Of a stretch of 64,000 nt of DNA, positions 36,975 to 45,903 are shown one piece after another (the first letter of the stretch is position 1; each line of letters starts with the position of its first letter). The notes beneath the pieces were generated by a model. It ran no database searches. It had not been told where the DNA came from and was given only the letters and a program-made list of their open reading frames with translations. The DNA comes from Pseudomonas sp. KU26590. Lineage in GTDB: Bacteria; Pseudomonadota; Gammaproteobacteria; Pseudomonadales; Pseudomonadaceae. The stretch covers positions 2,943,501 through 3,007,500 of the forward strand of contig NZ_CP110644.1 of the NCBI RefSeq assembly GCF_026153515.1, written 5' to 3'. The position numbers and the translations under genes were made by a program.

Positions 36975-37010
36975 AAAAAGCCCCGGCTTCGCAGGAAGTC
37001 GGGGCTTTTT
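36975..37010. terminator. Bidirectional terminator between sohB and the cysI operon
   Basis: AAAAAGCCCCGGCTTC at 36975-36990 pairs with GAAGTCGGGGCTTTTT at 36995-37010 with one mismatch and a 4-base loop. A and T runs on both sides make it effective for both converging transcripts. Confidence 0.88.
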
Positions 37011-37033
37011 GTTGCCTGTTGATCAGTGTCGGA

Positions 37034-37528
37034 TCAACGGCGCCGGAACAGCGGCAGCGGCTCGTCGGTGGCCGCCTGGTAGGTCACGGAAAAGTCCTTC
37101 AGGCCTTCCAGCGCCTCGTACGGGTCTTTATCGGCACGAATCGCGAACGCATCGAACCCGCAGCGGTGCAGGTAGAACAGCTGATCGCGCAACACATCGC
37201 CAATGGCCCGCAGCTCGCCCTTGTAACCATAGCGGTCACGCAACAGGCGCGCGTTGGAGTAGCTGCGGCCGTCGGTGAACGCCGGGAAGTTCAGGGCGAT
37301 GACCTGGAACTGATCCGCTTCGTCACCGATTTCTTCGGCTTCCTCGTCGCTGTCCAGCCAGACACCCAGGCCGCCGTCACGGGCCTTCAACGCATGGGCA
37401 TGCTCGCGCCACAGGTTCAGCGGCACGATCAGGTCGTCGCAGTTGGACAGGCTGTCGAAGGTCGTGTCCTTGGGCAGCAGGTGCCAGGTCTCGTCGATGA
37501 CGGCGTTGTTCTTAATGATTCGCTGCAT
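37034..37528 (-). CDS. DUF934 protein, sulfite-reductase partner
   Basis: The 164-residue DUF934 protein starts MQRIIKNNAVIDETWHLL from the ATG at 37528, inside the last codons of cysI (17-base overlap), behind AAGGAGCG. Family segments visible are PLNLWREHAHAL, GVWLDSDEEAEEI and GRSYSNARLLRDRYGYKGEL. DUF934 genes are regularly found beside nitrite/sulfite reductases in Pseudomonas and are thought to support sulfite reduction; the biochemical role is not established. Confidence 0.88.
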   Translation of the reverse strand: MQRIIKNNAVIDETWHLLPKDTTFDSLSNCDDLIVPLNLWREHAHALKARDGGLGVWLDSDEEAEEIGDEADQFQVIALNFPAFTDGRSYSNARLLRDRYGYKGELRAIGDVLRDQLFYLHRCGFDAFAIRADKDPYEALEGLKDFSVTYQAATDEPLPLFRRR

Positions 37529-39170
37529 AGACGCGCTCCTTGAAAGGGTCGATGCCAATACGCTGGTAGGTGTCGATGAAGCGCTCGTCTTCGTTGCGTT
37601 TCTCAACGTAGACGTTGATCAGCTTCTCGATCACGTCCGGCATGACGTCCTGTGCGAATGACGGGCCGAGGATCTTACCCAGGCTGGCGTCACGGCTGGC
37701 ACTGCCGCCCAGGGACACCTGATAGAACTCTTCACCTTTCTTGTCCACCCCGAGAATGCCGATGTGGCCGACGTGGTGGTGGCCGCAGGCGTTCATGCAG
37801 CCGGAGATGTTCAGGTCCAGCTCGCCGATGTCGAACAGGTAATCGAGGTCGTCGAAACGACGCTGGATCGATTCGGCAATGGGGATCGACTTGGCGTTGG
37901 CCAGCGAGCAGAAGTCGCCGCCCGGGCAGCAGATGATGTCCGTCAGCAGGCCAATGTTCGGCGTCGCGAAGCCCTGCTCGCGCAGTTCGCCCCACATCGT
38001 GAACAGTTGGCTCTGCTCGACGTCGGCCAGAATAATGTTCTGCTCGTGGGAGGTGCGCAGCTGACCGAAGCTGTAGCGGTCGGCAAGGTCGGCGATGCCG
38101 TCCAGTTGCTTGTCGGTGAGATCGCCCGGCGCGACGCCGGTGGGTTTCAGCGACAGCGTCACCGCTGCGTAACCCGGCTTTTTATGGGCCAGGACGTTGC
38201 GCGAGCGCCAGCGGGCAAAACCGGGGTGCTGCTGATCCAGCAGAGCCAGTTCGGCGCTGTCATCGGTCAGCGCCTTGTAGTCCGGGTCGACGAAGTGTTT
38301 GGCGACACGATGCACTTCGGCCTCGGTCAGCGTGGTCTGGCCGCCGCGCAGGTGGGCCATCTCGGCCTCGACCTTCTCGGCGAACACTTCAGGCGTCAGG
38401 GCCTTGACCAGAATCTTGATCCGCGCCTTGTACTTGTTGTCGCGGCGCCCGTAGCGGTTGTACACACGCAGGATGGCGTCGAGGTAGCTCAACAGGTCCT
38501 GCCAAGGCAGGAACTCATTGATGAACGCGCCCACCACCGGCGTGCGGCCAAGGCCACCGCCGACCAGCACGCGGAAACCCAGTTCGCCGGCAGCATTCTT
38601 GACCGGCTCCAGGCCGATGTCGTGCACTTCGATGGCGGCGCGGTCGGACGTCGAGCCGTTGATCGCGATCTTGAACTTGCGCGGCAGGTAGGCGAATTCC
38701 GGGTGGAACGTCGTCCACTGACGGACGATTTCACACCAGGGGCGCGGGTCCACCAGCTCGTCGGCAGCGACGCCGGCAAACTGGTCCGTGGTGACGTTGC
38801 GCAGGCAGTTGCCGCTGGTCTGGATCGCGTGCATCTGCACGGTGGCCAGCTCGGCGAGAATGTCGGGGATGTCTTCGAGTGCCGGCCAGTTGAACTGCAC
38901 GTTCTGGCGGGTACTGATGTGCGCGTAGCCCTTGTCGTAATCGCGGGCGATCTTCGCCAGCATGCGGGCCTGGCGCGAAGTCAGCTGGCCGTAGGGCACA
39001 GCGACGCGCAGCATCGGGGCGAAGCGTTGGATGTAGAGGCCGTTTTGCAGGCGAAGCGGGCGGAACTCTTCTTCGCTGAGCTCGCCGGCCAGATAGCGGC
39101 GGGTCTGGTCGCGGAACTGCTTGACGCGGTCCTCGACGATCCGCTGATCGTACTCGTCGTATACGTACAT
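37512..39170 (-). CDS. cysI: Siroheme nitrite/sulfite reductase
   Basis: The 552-residue hemoprotein reduces sulfite to sulfide in cysteine synthesis. It starts at MYVYDEYDQR (39170); the longer frame upstream is noncoding. The 4Fe-4S/siroheme cysteines appear as CCPGGDFCSLANAKSIP and NISGCMNACGHHHVGHIG near the C-terminus. The N-terminal ferredoxin-like half contains HISTRQNVQFNW and SGNCLRNVTTDQFAG. The assignment to sulfite rather than nitrite follows from the DUF934 partner and known Pseudomonas cysI neighbourhoods. Confidence 0.88.
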   Translation of the reverse strand: MYVYDEYDQRIVEDRVKQFRDQTRRYLAGELSEEEFRPLRLQNGLYIQRFAPMLRVAVPYGQLTSRQARMLAKIARDYDKGYAHISTRQNVQFNWPALEDIPDILAELATVQMHAIQTSGNCLRNVTTDQFAGVAADELVDPRPWCEIVRQWTTFHPEFAYLPRKFKIAINGSTSDRAAIEVHDIGLEPVKNAAGELGFRVLVGGGLGRTPVVGAFINEFLPWQDLLSYLDAILRVYNRYGRRDNKYKARIKILVKALTPEVFAEKVEAEMAHLRGGQTTLTEAEVHRVAKHFVDPDYKALTDDSAELALLDQQHPGFARWRSRNVLAHKKPGYAAVTLSLKPTGVAPGDLTDKQLDGIADLADRYSFGQLRTSHEQNIILADVEQSQLFTMWGELREQGFATPNIGLLTDIICCPGGDFCSLANAKSIPIAESIQRRFDDLDYLFDIGELDLNISGCMNACGHHHVGHIGILGVDKKGEEFYQVSLGGSASRDASLGKILGPSFAQDVMPDVIEKLINVYVEKRNEDERFIDTYQRIGIDPFKERVYAANH

Positions 39171-39495
39171 GGTGGTCCTGTTCTCAGGCGGTTCACTGCT
39201 GCTGGGCCAGCCGGAAAGGCGATGCATTGTCGTCTGCTTTCTGGCTACCGAAGAAATCTGCGCGCACGGCCGCGCACTCCTTGCGGAGCCGGGGGAGGTT
39301 ACCAGTTTGCAGATATGCGCAAAAGTGATGTTTGAGTATATGCACAGAACCAAAAGTGCTAAGCAGCGCGTCGGGCCGGCATAACCTCACTTGTGATAAG
39401 GGCATGGCTCAACTTTAATCTGGTGATGGCCGCCGACACCTGTCGGAGGTCTGCGAGTTTTGCGATCACCCATAAAACAGACAAAAGGCGATGCA
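39171..39495. other. Intergenic, cysI leader
   Basis: This 325-bp gap between divergent cysI and the small membrane-protein gene has no open frame I trust. It should hold the cysI promoter; AT-rich sequence near 39300-39370 is the best place for it. I did not find a certain Cbl/CysB site. Confidence 0.35.
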
Positions 39496-39609
39496 ATGCG
39501 AAATCACCCGAAAGTAGTCAAAACCGGCAACCATGTGGATGCATGGGCCATTCTGTTCATTATTGTGCTGGTGGTGGGGGCGGCGCTGTTCTGGGTGAAT
39601 CACCAGTAG
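39496..39609 (+). CDS. Small single-pass membrane protein (37 residues)
   Basis: The frame gives 37 residues: a basic start (MRNHPKVVKTGNHVDAW) and one hydrophobic helix (AILFIIVLVVGAALFWV) ending NHQ. An AAAAGGCG lies before the ATG. The charge pattern and clean helix suggest a real small membrane protein, but I do not recognise a family and its function is unknown. The in-frame composition is the only support. Confidence 0.45.
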   Translation: MRNHPKVVKTGNHVDAWAILFIIVLVVGAALFWVNHQ

Positions 39610-39673
39610 CGCGGTCCTGCGTGCTCCCGAAATGTTTTGACTGATGCACAGGCTTGGCGGATACCGCCCATCC

Positions 39674-39761
39674 GTAGGGGCCTGCTTGCTGGCGAATGCG
39701 TTCGTGCAGACACTGCAACGGTTTATGCGAAATCGGGTTCGCCAGCAAGCCGGCTCCTACG
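39674..39761. repeat. REP doublet
   Basis: GTAGGGGCCTGCTTGCTGGC (39674) faces GCCAGCAAGCCGGCTCCTAC (39741-39760). This is a fourth REP variant, forming an imperfect long hairpin. Confidence 0.8.
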
Positions 39762-39783
39762 GGCACCGTGTGCCGCAGATCAG

Positions 39784-39891
39784 TGCAGGAGCGCGCTTGC
39801 CCGCGAAGGGGTCAGTACATCCGACGTTTCTTTATCGTCCTTACGGATGTCTTCGCGGGCAAGGTGGAGCGCCACCCTGGTCGCTCCTACA
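39784..39891. repeat. REP doublet
   Basis: TGCAGGAGCGCGCTTGCCCG (39784) and the diverged inverse CTTCGCGGGCAAGGTGGAGC...GTCGCTCCTACA (39851-39892) form a doublet 23 bases after the preceding one. Confidence 0.75.
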
Positions 39892-40535
39892 GGCCTACGT
39901 CTGCCGAGTAGGCGAGGTTTGGCGCTGGTCATTTACACCGCCATTTCCCGTTTCCACTCTACATATTTCGGCCCTGACGATTTAAATACTCAGGTGTTCC
40001 CGGCTGAATCGGGTAAAGGGTCTGCATTTAAAATTTAAACAGCGGGCAAACGTTCCATTAAACGGAATGTGTATTCGGGCTGTTCGCCAATGAATATAAA
40101 ACCTTGCTGTTGTGTTGCCGTTCACAGTGCCGGCTTTAACTCACTTCAGATTCTGGCTTCGTATTCATTTCGCTTAACGTGTCAGAACTTTCCGTAGGAT
40201 CGCTCCTGATATTTGTAAGAAGTTTCTTGATATGAAAAGTCGGGTAGCATTTTATTTTTCAGTGATTAGCCTTGCTTCTCAACGCCGGGTGGACTCTGGG
40301 CGACGTAGCTGCGGCCCAGGGCTGTCGGTCCCGGGGCAGGCTGCGGGGCTCGCGTTGTGCACATTTCCGCAGTCGAGTTCCCGCCCTTAAATATCGATTA
40401 TCAAGGCGGATGGCAAGCCAGCAGTAACGACATGCATTATCCAGTGCGCTCACTTTATTGATGTGGGCCGGCATCACGTTATCGCCTGGGTGATCGATTA
40501 ATCATTCAATCCTGAAATTGTTCTCGGTGTTACCT
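39892..40535. other. AT-rich intergenic region at the left edge of the T6SS effector island
   Basis: This 644-bp stretch has no supported gene and is visibly richer in A+T than its surroundings (for example CATTTAAAATTTAAAC near 40023). It probably contains the promoter of the effector operon and may be the entry boundary of the island. I found no TGCGCAA-N4-TTGCGCA palindrome and no correctly spaced sigma-54 site here. Confidence 0.4.
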
Positions 40536-41219
40536 ATGAATCCAGTCAGTCATGAGCCCGCCGGTACTGCGCCGATCAATGTAGACCTTATCTTCCAGGA
40601 CACCTATTTGCTGGCCGTTGAACTGAACTATGGTTGCACCATGACCAACAGCAAAACATTGCGCGAGACGTGCATTGCCCAGGTCGAAGGCGCGCGCAGC
40701 GCATTGCAGGAAGCAGGCATGTGCCGGCGCAGTGTCGACTTGATCATCCATGCGCAATGCGCGCTGCTTGATGAAGCCGTGCTGGGCAACGTCGGGGAAG
40801 GCGTCCGACAGATATGGATCAACGAATCGTTGCAGGCGAGGTTCTGCGGGCATCACCGAGCGGGTGAAATCCTGCATGAGCAAATGCGGGAAGTGCTGCG
40901 CGAGCCTGCGCCGGACATGCACGTCGTGACCCTATTCCAGCGGGTGATGATGTTGGGATTTCTGGGCAATTATCGATCGCTGGATGACGAAGAGCGCCTG
41001 GTCTTGAAAAACCGGCTGGACGCACTGGCAGGGCCGCAACTGTTCCCGGTGCGGCCGACCTGGGTAGACGCCAGAGGGCCTGTCCGCAGATTCCCCTGGT
41101 GGCTACGTTCTCCACTCCTGCACCTGGCAATCGCGGGGCTGGCGCTGGTCGTCGTGTGGTGGTTCCTGAATCGTACGCTCGCCAACATGGTCGACGAGCT
41201 TGTCGTGAGGGGCGTCTGA
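40536..41219 (+). CDS. tssL: Second, short-form T6SS TssL (DotU family)
   Basis: The 227-residue protein from the ATG at 40536 is a compact DotU-family TssL. It has LIFQDTYLLAVELNYGC at 12-28, CALLDEAVLGN near 76, FLGNYRSLDDEERL near 145 and a C-terminal helix (LHLAIAGLALVVVWWFL). It is diverged from the 295-residue TssL of the main locus. Two bases separate it from vgrG. An isolated tssL in an effector operon is unusual and suggests a relic of a second T6SS, although it could still serve the membrane complex. Confidence 0.85.
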   Translation: MNPVSHEPAGTAPINVDLIFQDTYLLAVELNYGCTMTNSKTLRETCIAQVEGARSALQEAGMCRRSVDLIIHAQCALLDEAVLGNVGEGVRQIWINESLQARFCGHHRAGEILHEQMREVLREPAPDMHVVTLFQRVMMLGFLGNYRSLDDEERLVLKNRLDALAGPQLFPVRPTWVDARGPVRRFPWWLRSPLLHLAIAGLALVVVWWFLNRTLANMVDELVVRGV

Positions 41220-41221
41220 AC

Positions 41222-43948
41222 ATGACGGACTCACTCCCGGCCTTTTTTGACCACAGCCGTCACACCCTGCGCGTCGATGAGCTGGATGCCGACCTTGACG
41301 TGCTGACGTTCACGGGCGAAGAGCAGCTCAGCGAGCCATTCATCTATGTCATCGAATTCACCTCGTCGAGGCAGGATATCGGCGCCGGTCAGATGCTCGG
41401 CAAAGCCGCGCGGTTTACGCTGCACACCGCGCCCCACGTGCTGTCCAGCGCCATGGGCGGTCTGCCGCTACCCGCCGTACCCCCGCTGCGCACCCTGTGT
41501 GGCGTGGTCACCGGTTTCAAGTGCCTGTCAGCCTCCAGGGACGAGGCGCGTTACGAAGTCACCCTTGAACCGCGGCTGGCGCTGCTGTCCCGCGGGCATC
41601 AGTACCGTATCTACCGACACATGTCGGTGCCGGAGATTGTCGACAGCATTCTGCGCAGTCGCCACGGCATGGAAGGCCATGATTTCCGCTTCAAGCTCGT
41701 CCGTGACTACCCCCGGCGCGAGCAAGTGATGCAATTCGGCGAAAGCGATCTGGCGTTCATCTCACGGCTGCTGGCCGAGGTGGGCATCTGGTTTCGTTTC
41801 GCCCACGACGCCCGTCTCGACATCGACGTGATCGAATTCCACGACGATCAGCGCCATTACCAATGGCCGCAAACCCCGGTGCCGTGTCGCTCGCCATCGG
41901 GGCTGGACAGCCATGATCAGGATGCGGTGTGGCAGCTGCAATCCGACCATTGCGTGGTGGAAAAGAGCATTCACTTTCGTGCCTACGACCCTCGCGATGC
42001 CGATGCCTGGCTCGACGGGGAGGTCGATCAAAGCCGCCGCGCCACCACCACCTACGGCGAGGCCTATCACTACGCCGAACCCTATACCGTACTGGGCGAC
42101 CCACGGGATCAGGACGAAAGCCTTGAAAGCGAAAGCGGCTTTTTCTATGCCCGGCTGCGCCACGAACGTTATCTCAATGCCCAGACGCGTTTAACCGGCG
42201 TCAGCAGCAGTGCGACCCTGGCGCTGGGGCAAATCCTCGACGTCACGGGCGACGCCCCCCACGCCTTCGAGCCTGGCGCCGTGATCACGGGCCTGAGCCT
42301 GCGCGCCGCTAGGGACCGCAGTTTCGAAGTCGCCTTCGTGGCCATTCCCTTCAGCGAGACCGTTTGCTTCCGTCCCCCGTTGCCGCGCAAGCCGCAGCTC
42401 GCCGGCACCGTGGCCGCCCGGGTGACCAGCGTCATCGCCAACGACCCTTACAGCCACATCGACAAGGAAGGTCGCTACAAGGTCAACTTCCTGTTCGACC
42501 GTGACCACTGGGAGCCCGGTGAAGAAAGCGCGTGGCTGCGTCTGGCCCGGGCCTACGCCGGCGACACCCACGGCCTGCACCTGCCGTTGATTGCCGGCAC
42601 TGAAGTGGCCGTGGCCTTTGAGCACGGCGACCCCGACCGGCCCTACATCGCCCATGCCTTGCACGACGACCGGCATCCCGACCCGGTGACCCTGGCGGAC
42701 CGGGACTTCACCCGCAACGTGCTGCGCACGCCGGCCAACAACAAACTGCGCATGGAAGACGAGCGCGGCAAGGAGCACGTCAAGCTCAGCACCGACCACA
42801 GTGGCAAGAGCCAGCTGAATCTGGGCCACTTGGTAGATGCCAACAAGGACAGGCGCGGCGAAGGCTTCGAACTGCGCACCGACGGCTGGGGGGCGATTCG
42901 CAGCGGCAAAGGGCTGTTCATCAGCGCCGATGAACAGGCCGGCGCTCAAGGGCAGCAGTTGGAGATGGCAGCGGCGATTGCCCACCTGCAGCACGCGGTG
43001 GAGCAACTGCAAGGGCTGTCCCAGGATGCCCAGGCGAGCAGAGCCGAGCCCGCTGGCGTTCAGGCGCAAGTGGACTTGCTGGAGCAGAATCTCGAACAGC
43101 TCAAATCCGCCGTGCTGTTGCTCAGCGCACCCCAGGGGATTGCCCTCACCAGCGGCAAGCACCTGCAACTGGCCGCCCACGACAACCTCATGCTCAACGC
43201 CGGCGGCGAAGCCGACATCAGCGTGGTCAAGCGGATGTTCATCGGGGTCGGCAAAGGCTTGAGCCTGTTCGTGCGCCAGTTGGGCATCAAGCTGATCGCC
43301 AACCAAGGGCCGGTCACCGTGCAGGCCCAGAACGACACGCTGGAGTTGTTGGCCCGGCAAGGCCTGAGCATCACCAGCACCGAAGACGAAATCCACATCG
43401 TCGCCAAGAAGAAGATCGTGCTCAACGCCGCAGGCAGCTACCTGACGCTGGAGCAGGGCCTCATCGAGTCGGGGACGGCGGGCGACCATCTCCTCAAGGC
43501 CGCGAGTTTTCAGTTCATCAAGGGCGGCGCGACCATGGCCGCCGACCATCCCGACTCCCCGAAACAGCTGACCCGCCAGCCCCTGCGCCTGAAGCTGGCC
43601 GCCACGCCCAACCTTGGCAGCAGCTGGACTCACATGCCCTACAAGCTTTATGCCGATGGCGGACTGATCAGCGAAGGCGTCATGGACGGCAGCGGGCACG
43701 TCGAGGTTGATCATCAGCCGACGACGCAGGAATACCGCCTGGAAATGGCCAACGGCGTCAGCTACCGCATTCCCGCCGTGACCGCTTACAGCCATCCCGA
43801 CCAGGGAAGGCTGGCCAATCAGGGCCTGCATAACCACCGTTCCGCGCCCGACACCCCGGTCAATCAGCCGGCTGCACACACCGACCACCGCACGCAGTAT
43901 GCCGCCGTGCTGAATAACACCGCCGATCAGGAAGAGGAGGCCCCATGA
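41222..43948 (+). CDS. vgrG: T6SS spike protein VgrG (TssI) with C-terminal extension
   Basis: The 908-residue protein forms the trimeric spike on the Hcp tube. The gp27/gp44-like part covers about 1-390 (RYEVTLEPRLALLSRGHQYR is characteristic). The gp5 OB-fold lies around 400-485 (KEGRYKVNFLFDRD, PLIAGTEVAVAFEHGDPDRP). A DUF2345 beta-helix spans about 575-780 with a coiled insert near 580-630. Residues 788-860 (LRLKLAATPNLGSSWTHMPY...) look like a transthyretin-like adaptor, a domain used in other VgrGs to dock phospholipase effectors. Its stop overlaps the phospholipase ATG (ATGA). The start at 41222 follows tssL by 2 bases. Confidence 0.93.
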   Translation: MTDSLPAFFDHSRHTLRVDELDADLDVLTFTGEEQLSEPFIYVIEFTSSRQDIGAGQMLGKAARFTLHTAPHVLSSAMGGLPLPAVPPLRTLCGVVTGFKCLSASRDEARYEVTLEPRLALLSRGHQYRIYRHMSVPEIVDSILRSRHGMEGHDFRFKLVRDYPRREQVMQFGESDLAFISRLLAEVGIWFRFAHDARLDIDVIEFHDDQRHYQWPQTPVPCRSPSGLDSHDQDAVWQLQSDHCVVEKSIHFRAYDPRDADAWLDGEVDQSRRATTTYGEAYHYAEPYTVLGDPRDQDESLESESGFFYARLRHERYLNAQTRLTGVSSSATLALGQILDVTGDAPHAFEPGAVITGLSLRAARDRSFEVAFVAIPFSETVCFRPPLPRKPQLAGTVAARVTSVIANDPYSHIDKEGRYKVNFLFDRDHWEPGEESAWLRLARAYAGDTHGLHLPLIAGTEVAVAFEHGDPDRPYIAHALHDDRHPDPVTLADRDFTRNVLRTPANNKLRMEDERGKEHVKLSTDHSGKSQLNLGHLVDANKDRRGEGFELRTDGWGAIRSGKGLFISADEQAGAQGQQLEMAAAIAHLQHAVEQLQGLSQDAQASRAEPAGVQAQVDLLEQNLEQLKSAVLLLSAPQGIALTSGKHLQLAAHDNLMLNAGGEADISVVKRMFIGVGKGLSLFVRQLGIKLIANQGPVTVQAQNDTLELLARQGLSITSTEDEIHIVAKKKIVLNAAGSYLTLEQGLIESGTAGDHLLKAASFQFIKGGATMAADHPDSPKQLTRQPLRLKLAATPNLGSSWTHMPYKLYADGGLISEGVMDGSGHVEVDHQPTTQEYRLEMANGVSYRIPAVTAYSHPDQGRLANQGLHNHRSAPDTPVNQPAAHTDHRTQYAAVLNNTADQEEEAP

Positions 43949-45903
43949 CGCAGCCCGAAATCGTCGCGCCCGTCTCGTTTCAAGAAACCGACACCGTGAC
44001 TCTGTGCGCGCCCTGGTATGTGCAGGAGTCCGAGTACGGCCCCTCGCTGGCGACGTATAAACCGTTGGTCAATGGAGAAGAGACTTTTGGTGCCGTGCAC
44101 GAGGCCATCGAAAACGCGACCCATTCGGTGGACATCATCTGCTGGGGATTTCAGCCTTCGATGTATTTCATTCGTGGGGCATCGCATCCGGCCTGCACAA
44201 CCGAAGTGCCCAAAGTCGGTGGTTTAAAAGGGGTGACGTGGCACCACGCGTGCATCGGCGAACTGCTCATGCAGAAGGCTAAACAGGGCGTAAAGGTACG
44301 CGTTTTGGGCTGGGAGGCGCCTTTCAACGCCGCAGGGGTGGCGGGTGAGGCCAACTTGCCGGGGAAGCGGGGGTTGCCGATTGACGATCGCAAGATGCAG
44401 AGCGCCACCGATGATCAATACGCCTATGACCGCAAGTGGTTCGCGATGTGTTCTATCGCAGGTATTCCTATGCCGTTATGGCGTGACCTGGACAGGCCTG
44501 CCTTCGCCAGCCGCGGCTTCAGCCTGTTCGACCGCGCCGAGATCATTCACCAAGCCAGGTATTACGGCTCCGACCCGAACCTTAGCGCTGGCACATTTGC
44601 GGCCCTTGGCGGCGCGGTCACCCACCATCAGAAAACCGTGCTGGTGGACTATGAAGCCCCCGAACACGCGGTGGGTTTCGTCATGGGCCACAACACGCTC
44701 GACGAGTACTGGGACACCAACGCGCACTCGGCGCTCAATCGCGACCCAGCCAGTAAACCCGCGCCCAACGCTGGCCCTCGCGGTGACACGCCGCGTCAGG
44801 ACATTTCCAGCCAGGTGGCCGGGCCGATCCTGGAACACCTGCACCACAACTTCGCCACGGCCTGGTTCGACGCGACGGGCGAAGACCTGATGACCACTCG
44901 CGACGCCATGGCCCTGGGCAAACGCCTGCAATGCCCGCCCGACCAGCAACGGCACTTCGCCCAGATCCTGCGCACCCAGGCCCAGGAAGGCCGCCGCGAC
45001 ATCGAGACGCTCTACCTGCAAGCGGTGAACAACGCCACGGGCTTCATCTACATCGAAAACCAGTACTTTCGCTGGCCGCCGCTGGCCGAAATGATCAAGA
45101 AGGCCGCCCTCGCCCAGACCCAGGGCGGACGGGACCCCGGCAAGCACGGCGCATTGCACCTGTTCGTGATCACTAACGTCACCGACGACGGCATCGGCAA
45201 AGGCACGGTCAACACCCACCGCATGCTCGACAGCTTGGGGCGCGCTGACACCATGCCGAAAATCACCCAACTGCAACGCATCGAGGCCGCCAAGGCACAG
45301 GCCGCTGCGCAGGAGCAGGATCTGAGCGAATTGATCGCGGATCAGGCGATGACCTTTGTGAGCCATTTGCTGACCGGGCCAAATAGCGAGATGAGTGAAA
45401 AGGCCCTGCAAAAGCAGCGCGACGCCGAAAGCGCAGCGGCCTTCCGGCGGGCCGTGCTCGAGGGCCAGATCAAGGCCATCCAGCAGGAAGTGCTCAAGCC
45501 CGAGGACATACCTAACCTCAAAGTGCATATCTGCTCGCTGGTGGCGCCCGACTCACTTCCCGGTAACTGGATGCCGGTGTACATCCATTCCAAGTTGATG
45601 ATCGTCGACGACGTGTTTACCACCCATGGCTCCGCCAACATCAATACCCGCAGCATGCAGGTGGATAGCGAATTGAACATTGCCCATGAGTGGGCGAGTG
45701 AAACTCAGGCGTTGAGGCGGAGGTTGTGGAAGCTGCATACGGCCAAGCAAGGGATGCAGGATGATCCGAAGGTAGCGTTTGAGGCTTGGCAGAACATTAT
45801 CAAGGAAAACAAGAAGAGAAAGGGTGAAAAGGCGGGAGGCAAACCCTTTGCGCCTCTCGTCGAGTTTCATTACTGCCCTGCCACGCTGACGAACCTCGAC
45901 TGA
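43945..45903 (+). CDS. T6SS phospholipase D effector, Tle5b/PldB-like
   Basis: The 652-residue protein carries two HKD catalytic motifs: HQKTVLVD near residue 229 and HSKLMIVDD near 548, each followed by the PLD partner residues (GSANINTRSM after the second). SVDIICWGFQPSMYF near residue 54 and YIENQYFRWPPL near 372 are other PLD-fold segments. There is no signal peptide, as expected for cargo carried by VgrG. Position behind vgrG and ahead of Sel1-repeat lipoproteins matches vgrG5-pldB of P. aeruginosa, whose product attacks phosphatidylethanolamine in target bacteria and also enters host cells. Stop and next ATG share a base. Confidence 0.9.
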   Translation: MTQPEIVAPVSFQETDTVTLCAPWYVQESEYGPSLATYKPLVNGEETFGAVHEAIENATHSVDIICWGFQPSMYFIRGASHPACTTEVPKVGGLKGVTWHHACIGELLMQKAKQGVKVRVLGWEAPFNAAGVAGEANLPGKRGLPIDDRKMQSATDDQYAYDRKWFAMCSIAGIPMPLWRDLDRPAFASRGFSLFDRAEIIHQARYYGSDPNLSAGTFAALGGAVTHHQKTVLVDYEAPEHAVGFVMGHNTLDEYWDTNAHSALNRDPASKPAPNAGPRGDTPRQDISSQVAGPILEHLHHNFATAWFDATGEDLMTTRDAMALGKRLQCPPDQQRHFAQILRTQAQEGRRDIETLYLQAVNNATGFIYIENQYFRWPPLAEMIKKAALAQTQGGRDPGKHGALHLFVITNVTDDGIGKGTVNTHRMLDSLGRADTMPKITQLQRIEAAKAQAAAQEQDLSELIADQAMTFVSHLLTGPNSEMSEKALQKQRDAESAAAFRRAVLEGQIKAIQQEVLKPEDIPNLKVHICSLVAPDSLPGNWMPVYIHSKLMIVDDVFTTHGSANINTRSMQVDSELNIAHEWASETQALRRRLWKLHTAKQGMQDDPKVAFEAWQNIIKENKKRKGEKAGGKPFAPLVEFHYCPATLTNLD

